A DNA stretch of 64,000 nt from positions 496,001 to 560,000 of the forward strand of contig NW_027096019.1 of assembly GCF_040115645.1 (NCBI RefSeq). Reading direction: 5' to 3'. The stretch is from Euwallacea fornicatus. Taxonomy: Eukaryota > Arthropoda > Insecta > Coleoptera > Curculionidae. The notes beneath the pieces were generated by a model. That model worked only from the letters and a program-made list of their open reading frames with translations, was not told where the DNA came from and searched no databases. Of the stretch, positions 35,901 to 47,204 are shown piece after piece. Both the position numbers and the translations under genes were made by a program. How positions within the stretch are numbered: position 1 is the first letter of the stretch; each line of letters begins with the position of its first letter.

Positions 35901-38900
35901 TTATTTGTCATGTTAAAGAGCTCGTCGAGGTGATTCTTTGGTCCAATTTTGAAGGTACTTGGAGCTCATTTGCCGAAGTTACGGAGGTTCAAATCTTGAA
36001 AGGTCACGAGAGATGTGTGTTTGTGCACATAAATTACTCGTTTCTAGAAAACTCACCTAGATACAATGAAGCCTTATGAGTCATGATGAAGAGCTCGTCG
36101 AGGTGATTCTATGATCAATTTTTTAAGCAATTTGAAGCACATTTGCCGAAGTTACGGAGGTTCAAAGCTTGAAAAGTCACGAAAGATGTGTGTTTGTGCA
36201 CATAAATTACTCGTTTCTAGAAAACTCACCTAAATACAATGAGGCCTTATTTGTCATGTTAAAGAGCTCGTCGAGGTGATTCTGTGGTCAAATTTTGAAG
36301 GTAGTTGGAGCTCATTTGCCGAAGTTACGGAGGTTCAAATCTTGAAAGGTCACGAGAGATGTGTGTTTGTGCAAATAAATTACTCGTTTTCTAGAAAACT
36401 CACCTAAATACAATGAGGCCTTATTTGTCATGTTAAAGAGCTCGTCGAGGTGATTCTGTGGTCAAATTTTGAAGGTATTTGGAGCTCATTTGCCGAAGTT
36501 ACGGAGGTTCAAATCTTGAAAGGTCACGAGAGATGTGTGTTTGTGCACATAAATTACTCGTTTCTAGAAAACTCACCTAGATACAATGAAGCCTTATGAG
36601 TCATGATGAAGAGCTCGTCGAGGTGATTCTATGATCAATTTTTTAAGCAATTTGAAGCACATTTGCCGAAGTTACGGAGGTTCAAAGCTTGAAAAGTCAC
36701 GAAAGATGTGTGTTTGTGCACATAAATTACTCGTTTCTAGAAAACTCACCTAAATACAATGAGGCCTTATTTGTCATGTTAAAGAGCTCGTCGAGGTGAT
36801 TCTGTGGTCAAATTTTGAAGGTAGTTGGAGCTCATTTGCCGAAGTTACGGAGGTTCAAAACTTGAAAAGTCACGAAGGAAGTGTGTTTGAGCACATAAAT
36901 TACTCGTTTTCTGGAAAACTCACCAAGATACAATGAAGCCTTATGAGTCATGATGAAGAACTCACCGAGATGATTCTATGATCAATTTTTTAAGCAATTT
37001 GAAGCACATTTGCCGAAGTTACGGAGGTTCAAAGCTTGAAAAGTCACGAAAGATGTGTGTTTCTGCACATAAGTTACTCGTTTTCTAGAAATCTCAGCAA
37101 GATACAATGAAGCCTTATTTGTCATGTTAAAGAGCTCGTCGAGGTGATTCTGTGGTAAAATTTTGAAGGTATTTGAAGCTCATTTGCCGAAGTTACGGAG
37201 GTTCAAATCTTGAAAGGTTACGAGAGATGTGTGTTTGTGCACATAAATTACTCGTTTCTAGAAAACTCACCTAGATACAATGAAGCCTTATGAGTCATGA
37301 TGAAGAGCTCGTCGAGGTGATTCTGTGGTCAAATTTTGAAGGTAGTTGGAGCTCATTTGCCGAAGTTACGGAGGTTCAAATCTTGAAAGGTCACGAGAGA
37401 TGTGTGTTTGTGCACATAAGTTACTCGTTTTCTAGAAAACTCACCAAGATACAATGAAGCCTTATGAGTCATGATGAAGAGCTCGTCGAGGTGATTCTGT
37501 GGTAAAATTTTGAAGGTATTTGAAGCTCATTTGCCGAAGTTACGGAGGTTCAAATCTTGAAAGGTTACGAGAGATGTGTGTTTGTGCACATAAATTACTC
37601 GTTTCTAGAAAACTCACCTAGATACAATGAAGCCTTATGAGTCATGATGAAGAGCTCGTCGAGGTGATTCTGTGGTCAAATTTTGAAGGTAGTTGGAGCT
37701 CATTTGCCGAAGTTACGGAGGTTCAAATCTTGAAAGGTCACGAGAGATGTGTGTTTGTGCACATAAGTTACTCGTTTTCTAGAAAACTCACCAAGATACA
37801 ATGAAGCCTTATGAGTCATGATGAAGAACTCACCGAGATGATTCTATGATCAATTTTTTAAGCAATTTGAAGCACATTTGCGGAAGTTACGGAGGTTCAA
37901 AATTTGAAAAGTCACGAAAGAAGTGTGTTTGTGCACATAAATTACTCGTTTTCTAGAAAACTCACCAAGATACAATGAGGCCTTATTAGTCTTGTTAAAG
38001 TGCTCGTCGAGGTGATTCTGCGGTCAAATTTTGAAGGAATTTGAAGCTCCTTTGCCGAAGTTACGGAGGTTCAAATCTTGAAAAGTCACGAAAGATGTGT
38101 GTTTGAGCACATAAATTACTCGTTTTCTAGAAATCTCAGCAAGATACAATGAAGCCTTATTTGTCATGTTAAAGAGCTCGTCGAGGTGATTCTGTGGTAA
38201 AATTTTGAAGGTATTTGAAGCTCATTTGCCGAAGTTACGGAGGTTCAAATCTTGAAAGGTTACGAGAGATGTGTGTTTGTGCACATAAATTACTCGTTTC
38301 TAGAAAACTCACCTAGATACAATGAAGCCTTATGAGTCATGATGAAGAGCTCGTCGAGGTGATTCTGTGGTCAAATTTTGAAGGTAGTTGGAGCTCATTT
38401 GCCGAAGTTACGGAGGTTCAAATCTTGAAAGGTCACGAGAGATGTGTGTTTGTGCACATAAGTTACTCGTTTTCTAGAAAACTCACCAAGATACAATGAA
38501 GCCTTATGAGTCATGATGAAGAGCTCGTCGAGGTGATTCTGTGGTAAAATTTTGAAGGTATTTGAAGCTCATTTGCCGAAGTTACGGAGGTTCAAATCTT
38601 GAAAGGTTACGAGAGATGTGTGTTTGTGCACATAAATTACTCGTTTCTAGAAAACTCACCTAGATACAATGAAGCCTTATGAGTCATGATGAAGAGCTCG
38701 TCGAGGTGATTCTGTGGTCAAATTTTGAAGGTAGTTGGAGCTCATTTGCCGAAGTTACGGAGGTTCAAATCTTGAAAGGTCACGAGAGATGTGTGTTTGT
38801 GCACATAAGTTACTCGTTTTCTAGAAAACTCACCAAGATACAATGAAGCCTTATGAGTCATGATGAAGAACTCACCGAGATGATTCTATGATCAATTTTT

Positions 38901-38999
38901 TAAGCAATTTGAAGCACATTTGCGGAAGTTACGGAGGTTCAAAATTTGAAAAGTCACGAAAGAAGTGTGTTTGTGCACATAAATTACTCGTTTTCTGGA

Positions 39000-39172
39000 A
39001 AACTCACCAAGATACAATGAAGCCTTATGAGTCATGATGAAGAGCTCGTCGAGGTGATTCTGTGGTCAAATTTTGAAGGTAGTTGGAGCTCATTTGCCGA
39101 AGTTACGGAGGTTCAAAGCTTGAAAAGTCACGAAAGATGTGTGTTTGTGCACATTAATTACTCGTTTCTAGA
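39000..39172 (+). repeat. Chimeric A/B monomer with an accidental open frame
   Basis: The left end is A (ATGAGTCATGATGAAG) and the middle is B (GTGGTCAAATTTTGAAGGTAG); the right half is alpha. A substitution at 39,155 turns ACATAAATTA into ACATTAATTA and removes the TAA present in nearly all monomers. That alone lets a 67-codon frame run from 39,027 to 39,230 into the next monomer. The frame has no codon structure of its own and I do not call it a gene. Confidence 0.85.
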
Positions 39173-40229
39173 AAACTCACCTAAATACAATGAGGCCTTA
39201 TTTGTCATGTTAAAGAGCTCGTCGAGGTGATTCTGTGGTCAAATTTTGAAGGTAGTTGGAGCTCATTTGCCGAAGTTACGGAGGTTCAAATCTTGAAAGG
39301 TCACGAGAGATGTGTGTTTGTGCAAATAAATTACTCGTTTTCTAGAAAACTCACCTAAATACAATGAGGCCTTATTTGTCATGTTAAAGAGCTCGTCGAG
39401 GTGATTCTGTGGTCAAATTTTGAAGGTATTTGGAGCTCATTTGCCGAAGTTACGGAGGTTCAAATCTTGAAAGGTCACGAGAGATGTGTGTTTGTGCACA
39501 TAAATTACTCGTTTCTAGAAAACTCACCTAGATACAATGAAGCCTTATGAGTCATGATGAAGAGCTCGTCGAGGTGATTCTATGATCAATTTTTTAAGCA
39601 ATTTGAAGCACATTTGCCGAAGTTACGGAGGTTCAAAGCTTGAAAAGTCACGAAAGATGTGTGTTTGTGCACATAAATTACTCGTTTCTAGAAAACTCAC
39701 CTAAATACAATGAGGCCTTATTTGTCATGTTAAAGAGCTCGTCGAGGTGATTCTGTGGTCAAATTTTGAAGGTAGTTGGAGCTCATTTGCCGAAGTTACG
39801 GAGGTTCAAAACTTGAAAAGTCACGAAGGAAGTGTGTTTGAGCACATAAATTACTCGTTTTCTGGAAAACTCACCAAGATACAATGAAGCCTTATGAGTC
39901 ATGATGAAGAACTCACCGAGATGATTCTATGATCAATTTTTTAAGCAATTTGAAGCACATTTGCAGAAGTTACGGAGGTTCAAAACTTGAAAAGTCACGA
40001 AGGAAGTGTGTTTGAGCACATAAATTACTCGTTTTCTGGAAAACTCACCAAGATACAATGAAGCCTTATGAGTCATGATGAAGAGCTCGTCGAGGTGATT
40101 CTGTGGTCAAATTTTGAAGGTAGTTGGAGCTCATTTGCCGAAGTTACGGAGGTTCAAATCTTGAAAGGTCACGAGAGATGTGTGTTTGTGCACATAAATT
40201 ACTCGTTTCTAGAAAACTCACCTAGATAC

Positions 40230-41490
40230 AATGAAGCCTTATGAGTCAGGATGAAGAGCTCGTAGAGGTGATTCTATGATCAATTTTTTAAGCAATTTGA
40301 AGCACATTTGCCGAAGTTACGTAGGTTCAAAGCTTGAAAAGTCACGAAAGATGTGTGTTTGTGCACATAAGTTAATCGTTTTCTAGAAAACTCACCAAGA
40401 TACAATGAAGCCTTATGAGTCATGATGAAGATCTCACCGAGATGATTCTATGATCAATTTTTTAAGCAATCTGAAGCACATTTGCCGAAGTTACGGAGGT
40501 TCAAAACTTGAAAAGTCACGAAGGAAGTGTGTTTGAGCACATAAATTACTCGTTTTCTGGAAAACTCACCAAGATACAATGAAGCCTTATTTGTCATGAT
40601 GAAGAGCTCGTCGAGGTGATTCTATGATCAATTTTTTAAGCAATTTGAAGAACATTTGCCGAAGTTACGGAGGTTCAAAGCTTGAAAAGTCACGAAAGAT
40701 GTGTGTTTGTGCACATAAATTACTCGTTTTCTAAAAAACTCACCAAGATACAATGAAGCCTTATGAGTCATGATGAAGAACTCACCGAGATTATTCTATG
40801 ATCAATTTTTTAAGCAATTTGAAGCACATTTGCCGAAGTTACGGAGGTTCAAAACTTGAAAAGTCACGAAGGAAGTGTGTTTGAGCACATAAATTACTCG
40901 TTTTCTGGAAAACTCACCAAGATACTATGAAGCCTTATTTGTCATGTTAAAGAGCTCGTCGAGGTGATTCTGTGGTAAAATTTTGAAGGTATTTGAAGCT
41001 CATTTGCCGAAGTTACGGAGGTTCAAATCTTGAAAGGTTACGAGAGATGTGTGTTTGTGCACATAAATTACTCGTTTCTAGAAAACTCACCTAGATACAA
41101 TGAAGCCTGATGAGTCATGATGAAGAGCTCGTCGAGGTGATTCTATGATCAATTTTTTAAGCAATTTGAAGCACATTTGCCGAAGTTACGGAGGTTCAAA
41201 ATTTGAAAAGTCACGAAAGAAGTGTGTTTGTGCACATAAATTACTCGTTTTCTGGAAAACTCACCAAGATACAATGAAGCCTTATTTGTCATGTTAAAGA
41301 GCTCGTCGAGGTGATTCTGTGGTAAAATTTTGAAGGTATTTGAAGCTCATTTGCCGAAGTTACGGAGGTTCAAATCTTGAAAGGTTACGAGAGATGTGTG
41401 TTTGTGCACATAAATTACTCGTTTCTAAAAAACTCACCTAGATACAATGAAGCCTTATGAGTCATGATGAAGAGCTCGTCGAGGTGAATC
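40230..41490 (+). repeat. Island of private substitutions, about seven monomers
   Basis: Single-base changes not noticed elsewhere cluster here: 40,249 (GTCAGG), 40,264 (CGTAGAGG), 40,375 (GTTAATCG), 40,432 (GATCTCACC), 40,471 (CAATCTGAAG), 40,651 (GAAGAACATTT), 40,792 (GATTATTC), 40,926 (GATACTATG), 41,109 (GCCTGATG) and 41,488 (GGTGAATCT). That is about ten in 1.26 kb, whereas neighbouring kilobases typically show none or one. The monomers are otherwise ordinary A, A' and B types. The segment has escaped recent homogenisation. Confidence 0.75.
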
Positions 41491-42279
41491 TATGATCAAT
41501 TTTTTAAGCAATTTGAAGCACATTTGCCGAAGTTACGGAGGTTCAAAGCTTGAAAAGTCACGAAAGATGTGTGTTTGTGCACATAAATTACTCGTTTCTA
41601 GAAAACTCACCTAAATACAATGAGGCCTTATTTGTCATGTTAAAGAGCTCGTCGAGGTGATTCTGTGGTCAAATTTTGAAGGTAGTTGGAGCTCATTTGC
41701 CGAAGTTACGGAGGTTCAAATCTTGAAAGGTCACGAGAGATGTGTGTTTGTGCAAATAAATTACTCGTTTTCTAGAAAACTCACCTAAATACAATGAGGC
41801 CTTATTTGTCATGTTAAAGAGCTCGTCGAGGTGATTCTGTGGTCCAATTTTGAAGGTAGTTGGAGCTCATTTGCCGAAGTTACGTAGGTTCAAAGCTTGA
41901 AAAGTCACGAAAGTTGTGTGTTTGTGCACATAAATTACTCGTTTTCTAGAAAACTCACCTAGATACAATGAAGCCTTATGAGTCATGATGAAGAGCTCGT
42001 CGAGGTGATTCTGTGGTCCAATTTTGAAGGTAGTTGGAGCTCATTTGCCGAAGTTACGTAGGTTCAAAGCTTGAAAAGTCACGAAAGTTGTGTGTTTGTG
42101 CACATAAATTACTCGTTTTCTAGAAAACTCACCTAGATACAATGAAGCCTTATGAGTCATGATGAAGAGCTCAAGGAGATGATTCTATGATCAATTTTTT
42201 AAGCAATTTGAAGCACATTTGCCGAAGTTACGGAGGTTCAAAATTTGAAAAGTCACGAAAGAAGTGTGTTTGTGCACAT

Positions 42280-45170
42280 AAATTACTCGTTTTCTGGAAA
42301 ACTCACCAAGATACAATGAAGCCTTATTTGTCATGTTAAAGAGCTCGTCGAGGTGATTCTGTGGTAAAATTTTGAAGGTATTTGAAGCTCATTTGCCGAA
42401 GTTACGGAGGTTCAAATCTTGAAAGGTCACGAGAGATGTGTGTTTGTGCACATAAATTACTCGTTTCTAGAAAACTCACCTAGATACAATGAAGCCTTAT
42501 GAGTCATGATGAAGAGCTCGTCGAGGTGATTCTATGATCAATTTTTTAAGCAATTTGAAGCACATTTGCCGAAGTTACGGAGGTTCAAAGCTTGAAAAGT
42601 CACGAAAGATGTGTGTTTGTGCACATAAATTACTCGTTTTCTAAAAAACTCACCTAGATACAATGAAGCCTTATGAGTCATGATGAAGAGCTCGTCGAGG
42701 TGATTCTATGATCAATTTTTTAAGCAATTTGAAGCACATTTGCCGAAGTTACGGAGGTTCAAAGCTTGAAAAGTCACGAAAGATGTGTGTTTGTGCACAT
42801 AAATTACTCGTTTTCTAGAAAACTCACCAAGATACAATGAAGCCTTATGAGTCATGATGAAGAGCTCGTCGAGGTGATTCTGTGGTCCAATTTTGAAGGT
42901 AGTTGGAGCTCATTTGCCGAAGTTACGTAGGTTCAAAGCTTGAAAAGTCACGAAAGTTGTGTGTTTGTGCACATAAATTACTCGTTTTCTAGAAAACTCA
43001 CCTAGATACAATGAAGCCTTATGAGTCATGATGAAGAGCTCAAGGAGATGATTCTATGATCAATTTTTTAAGCAATTTGAAGCACATTTGCCGAAGTTAC
43101 GGAGGTTCAAAATTTGAAAAGTCACGAAAGAAGTGTGTTTGTGCACATAAATTACTCGTTTTCTGGAAAACTCACCAAGATACAATGAGGCCTTATTAGT
43201 CTTTTTAAAGTGCTCGTCGAGGTGATTCTGCGGTCAAATTTTGAAGGTACTTGGAGCTCATTTGCCGAAGTTACGGAGGGTCAAAGTTTGAAAAGTCACG
43301 AAAGAAGTGTGTTGTGCACATAAATTACTCGTTTTCTGGAAAACTCACCAAGATACAATGAAGCCTTATTTGTCATGTTAAAGAGCTCGTCGAGGTGATT
43401 CTGTGGTCCAATTTTGTAGGTAGTTGGAGCTCATTTGCCGAAGTTACGTAGGTTCAAAGCTTGAAAAGTCACGAAAGTTGTGTGTTTGTGCACATAAATT
43501 ACTCGTTTTCTAGAAAACTCACCTAGATACAATGAAGCCTTATGAGTCATGATGAAGAGCTCGTCGAGGTGATTCTATGATCAATTTTTTAAGCAATTTG
43601 AAGCACATTTGCCGAAGTTACGGAGGTTCAAAGCTTGAAAAGTCACGAAAGATGTGTGTTTGTGCACATAAATTACTCGTTTTCTAGAAAACTCACCAAG
43701 ATACAATGAAGCCTTATGAGTCATGATGAAGAGCTCGTCGAGGTGATTCTATGATCAATTTTTTAAGCAATTTGAAGCACATTTGCCGAAGTTACGGAGG
43801 TTCAAAGCTTGAAAAGTCACGAAAGATGTGTGTTTGTGCACATAAATTACTCGTTTTCTAAAAAACTCACCAAGATACAATGAAGCCTTATGAGTCATGA
43901 TGAAGAACTCACCGAGATGATTCTATGATCAATTTTTTAAGCAATTTGAAGCACATTTGCCGAAGTTACGGAGGTTCAAAACTTGAAAAGTCACGAAGGA
44001 AGTGTGTTTGAGCACATAAATTACTCGTTTTCTGGAAAACTCACCAAGATACAATGAAGCCTTATTTGTCATGTTAAAGAGCTCGTCGAGGTGATTCTGT
44101 GGTAAAATTTTGAAGGTATTTGAAGCTCATTTGCCGAAGTTACGGAGGTTCAAATCTTGAAAGGTCACGAGAGATGTGTGTTTGTGCACATAAATTACTC
44201 GTTTCTAGAAAACTCACCTAGATACAATGAAGCCTTATGAGTCATGATGAAGAGCTCGTCGAGGTGATTCTATGATCAATTTTTTAAGCAATTTGAAGCA
44301 CATTTGCCGAAGTTACGGAGGTTCAAAGCTTGAAAAGTCACGAAAGATGTGTGTTTGTGCACATAAATTACTCGTTTCTAGAAAACTCACCTAAATACAA
44401 TGAGGCCTTATTTGTCATGTTAAAGAGCTCGTCGAGGTGATTCTGTGGTCCAATTTTGAAGGTACTTGGAGCTCATTTGCCGAAGTTACGGAGGGTCAAA
44501 GTTTGAAAAGTCACGAAAGAAGTGTGTTGTGCACATAAATTACTCGTTTTCTAGAAAACTCACCAAGATACAATGAGGCCTTATTAGTCGTGTTAAAGAG
44601 CTCGTCGAGGTGATTCTGTGGTCCAATTTTGAAGGTACTTGGAGCTCATTTGCCGAAGTTACGGAGGGTCAAAGTTTGAAAAGTCACGAAAGAAGTGTGT
44701 TGTGCACATAAATTACTCGTTTTCTAGAAAACTCACCAAGATACAATGAGGCCTTATTAGTCTTGTTAAAGAGCTCGTCGAGGTGATTCTGTGGTAAAAT
44801 TTTGAAGGTATTTGAAGCTCATTTGCCGAAGTTACGGAGGTTCAAATCTTGAAAGGTCACGAGAGATGTGTGTTTGTGCACATAAATTACTCGTTTCTAG
44901 AAAACTCACCAAGATACAATGAAGCCTTATGAGTCATGATGAAGAGCTCGTCGAGGTGATTCAATGATCAATTTTTTAAGCAATTTGAAGCACATTTGCC
45001 GAAGTTACGTAGGTTCAAAGCTTGAAAAGTCACGAAAGTTGTGTGTTTGTGCACATAAATTACTCGTTTTCTAGAAAACTCACCTAGATACAATGAAGCC
45101 TTATGAGTCATGATGAAGAGCTCAAGGAGATGATTCTATGATCAATTTTTTAAGCAATTTGAAGCACATT
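42280..45170 (+). repeat. Duplicated 2.9-kb block (partner 58,570-61,460)
   Basis: At offset 16,289 bp (94 monomers) these correspond: GTGGTAAAA, CTAAAAAACTCACCTAG (42,641/58,930), GCTCAAGGAG (43,041/59,330), GCGGTC (43,231/59,520) and the site where GCTCAAGGAG at 45,123 faces GCTCAAGGTG at 61,412. CTAAAAAACTCACCTAG joins a junction type normally followed by CACCAAG, so it marks the pair well. To the left, gamma and epsilon-like right halves differ; to the right, the copy turns into the domain 2 segment. Confidence 0.82.
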
Positions 45171-47204
45171 TGCCGAAGTTACGGAGGTTCAAAATTTGAA
45201 AAGTCACGAAAGAAGTGTGTTTGTGCACATAAATTACTCGTTTTCTGGAAAACTCACCAAGATACAATGAAGCCTTAATTGTCATGTTAAAGAGCTCGTC
45301 GAGGTGATTCTGTGGTAAAATTTTGAAGGTATTTGGAGCTCATTTGCCGAAGTTACGTAGGTTCAAAACTTGAAAAGTCACGAAAGATGTGTGTTTGAGC
45401 ACATAAATTACTCGTTTTCTAGAAAACTCACCAAGATATAATTAAGCCTTATGAGTCATGATGAAGAGCTCAAGGAGATGATTCTATGATCAATTTTTTA
45501 AGCAATTTGAAGCACATTTGCCGAAGTTACGGAGGTTCAAAGCTTGAAAAGTCACGAAAGATGTGTGTTTGTGCACATAAATTACTCGTTTCTAGAAAAC
45601 TCACCTAAATACAATGAGGCCTTATTTGTCATGTTAAAGAGCTCGTCGAGGTGATTCTGTGGTCAAATTTTGAAGGTAGTTGGAGCTCATTTGCCGAAGT
45701 TACGGAGGTTCAAATCTTGAAAGGTCACGAGAGATGTGTGTTTGTGCACATAAATTACTCGTTTCTAGAAAACTCACCTAGATACAATGAAGCCTTATGA
45801 GTCATGATGAAGAGCTCGTCGAGGTGATTCTATGATCAATTTTTTAAGCAATTTGAAGCACATTTGCCGAAGTTACGGAGGTTCAAAGCTTGAAAAGTCA
45901 CGAAAGATGTGTGTTTGTGCACATAAATTACTCGTTTCTAGAAAACTCACCTAAATACAATGAGGCCTTATTTGTCATGTTAAAGAGCTCGTCGAGGTGA
46001 TTCTGTGGTCAAATTTTGAAGGTAGTTGGAACTCATTTGCCGAAGTTACGGAGGTTCAAAACTTGAAAAGTCACGAAGGAAGTGTGTTTGAGCACATAAA
46101 TTACTCGTTTTCTGGAAAACTCACCAAGATACAATGAAGCCTTATGAGTCATGATGAAGAACTCACCGAGATGATTCTATGATCAATTTTTTAAGCAATT
46201 TGAAGCACATTTGCAGAAGTTACGGAGGTTCAAATCTTGAAAGGTTACGAGAGATGTGTGTTTGTGCACATAAATTACTCGTTTCTAGAAAACTCACCTA
46301 AATACAATGAGGCCTTATTTGTCATGTTAAAGAGCTCGTCGAGGTGATTCTGTGGTCAAATTTTGAAGGTAGTTGGAACTCATTTGCCGAAGTTACGGAG
46401 GTTCAAAACTTGAAAAGTCACGAAAGAAGTGTGTTGTGCACATAAATTACTCGTTTTCTGGAAAACTCACCAAGATACAATGAAGCCTTATTAGTCTTTT
46501 TAAAGTGCTCGTCGAGGTGATTCTGCGGTCAAATTTTGAAGGTATTTGAAGCTCATTTGCCGAAGTTACGGAGGGTCAAAGTTTGAAAAGTCACGAAAGA
46601 AGTGTGTTTGTGCACATAAATTACTCGTTTTCTGGAAAACTCACCAAGATACAATGAGGCCTTATTAGTCTTTTTAAAGTGCTCGTCGAGGTGATTCTGC
46701 GGTCAAATTTTGAAGGTACTTGGAGCTCATTTGCCGAAGTTACGGAGGGTCAAAGTTTGAAAAGTCACGAAAGAAGTGTGTTGTGCACATAAATTACTCG
46801 TTTTCTGGAAAATTCACCAAGATACAATGAAGCCTTATTTGTCATGTTAAAGAGCTCGTCGAGGTGATTCTGTGGTCCAATTTTGTAGGTAGTTGGAGCT
46901 CATTTGCCGAAGTTACGTAGGTTCAAAGCTTGAAAAGTCACGAAAGTTGTGTGTTTGTGCACATAAATTACTCGTTTTCTAGAAAACTCACCTAGATACA
47001 ATGAAGCCTTATGAGTCATGATGAAGAGCTCGTCGAGGTGATTCTGTGGTCCAATTTTGAAGGTAGTTGGAGCTCATTTGCCGAAGTTACGTAGGTTCAA
47101 AGCTTGAAAAGTCACGAAAGTTGTGTGTTTGTGCACATAAATTACTCGTTTTCTAGAAAACTCACCTAGATACAATGAAGCCTTATGAGTCATGATGAAG
47201 AGCT
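43041..47204 (+). repeat. HOR unit 1, 24 monomers, complete
   Basis: The unit runs from one GCTCAAGGAG to the next equivalent one, 4,164 bp. In order it contains the GCGGTC..GTACTTGG monomer (43,231), A (alpha) pairs, a CTAAAAAAC junction, the A-B pair, two epsilon monomers with GTACTTGG (near 44,460 and 44,630), GATTCAATG (44,961), GCCTTAATTG (45,271), GATATAATTAAG (45,435), two GGAACTC B monomers (46,030 and 46,375) and a second GCGGTC..GTACTTGG monomer (46,700). Confidence 0.83.

Larger units (their letters stand above)
28260..41840 (+). repeat. Domain 4: mixed array with 6-, 8-, 12- and 13-monomer blocks
   Basis: The marker TTTGCGGAAG occurs at 28,380, 29,767, 32,001, 33,715, 35,799, 37,880 and 38,922. 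The steps are 1,387, 2,234, 1,714, 2,084, 2,081 and 1,042 bp. Several are near 12, 8 and 6 monomers; two are shortened by the 21-bp deletions. Between 33,470 and 40,150 chimeras with an A left end and a B middle (GATGAAGAGC..GTGGTCAAA or GTGGTAAAA) are frequent. Right halves are mostly alpha, beta and gamma. The end of the domain contains an island of private substitutions. Confidence 0.7.

Noticed and set aside
39027..39230. 67-codon open frame on the plus strand
   Set aside because: It opens only because a single substitution at 39,155 removes a TAA present in nearly all monomers. Mixed 173/174-bp steps shift the frame elsewhere, so there is no selected coding sequence.
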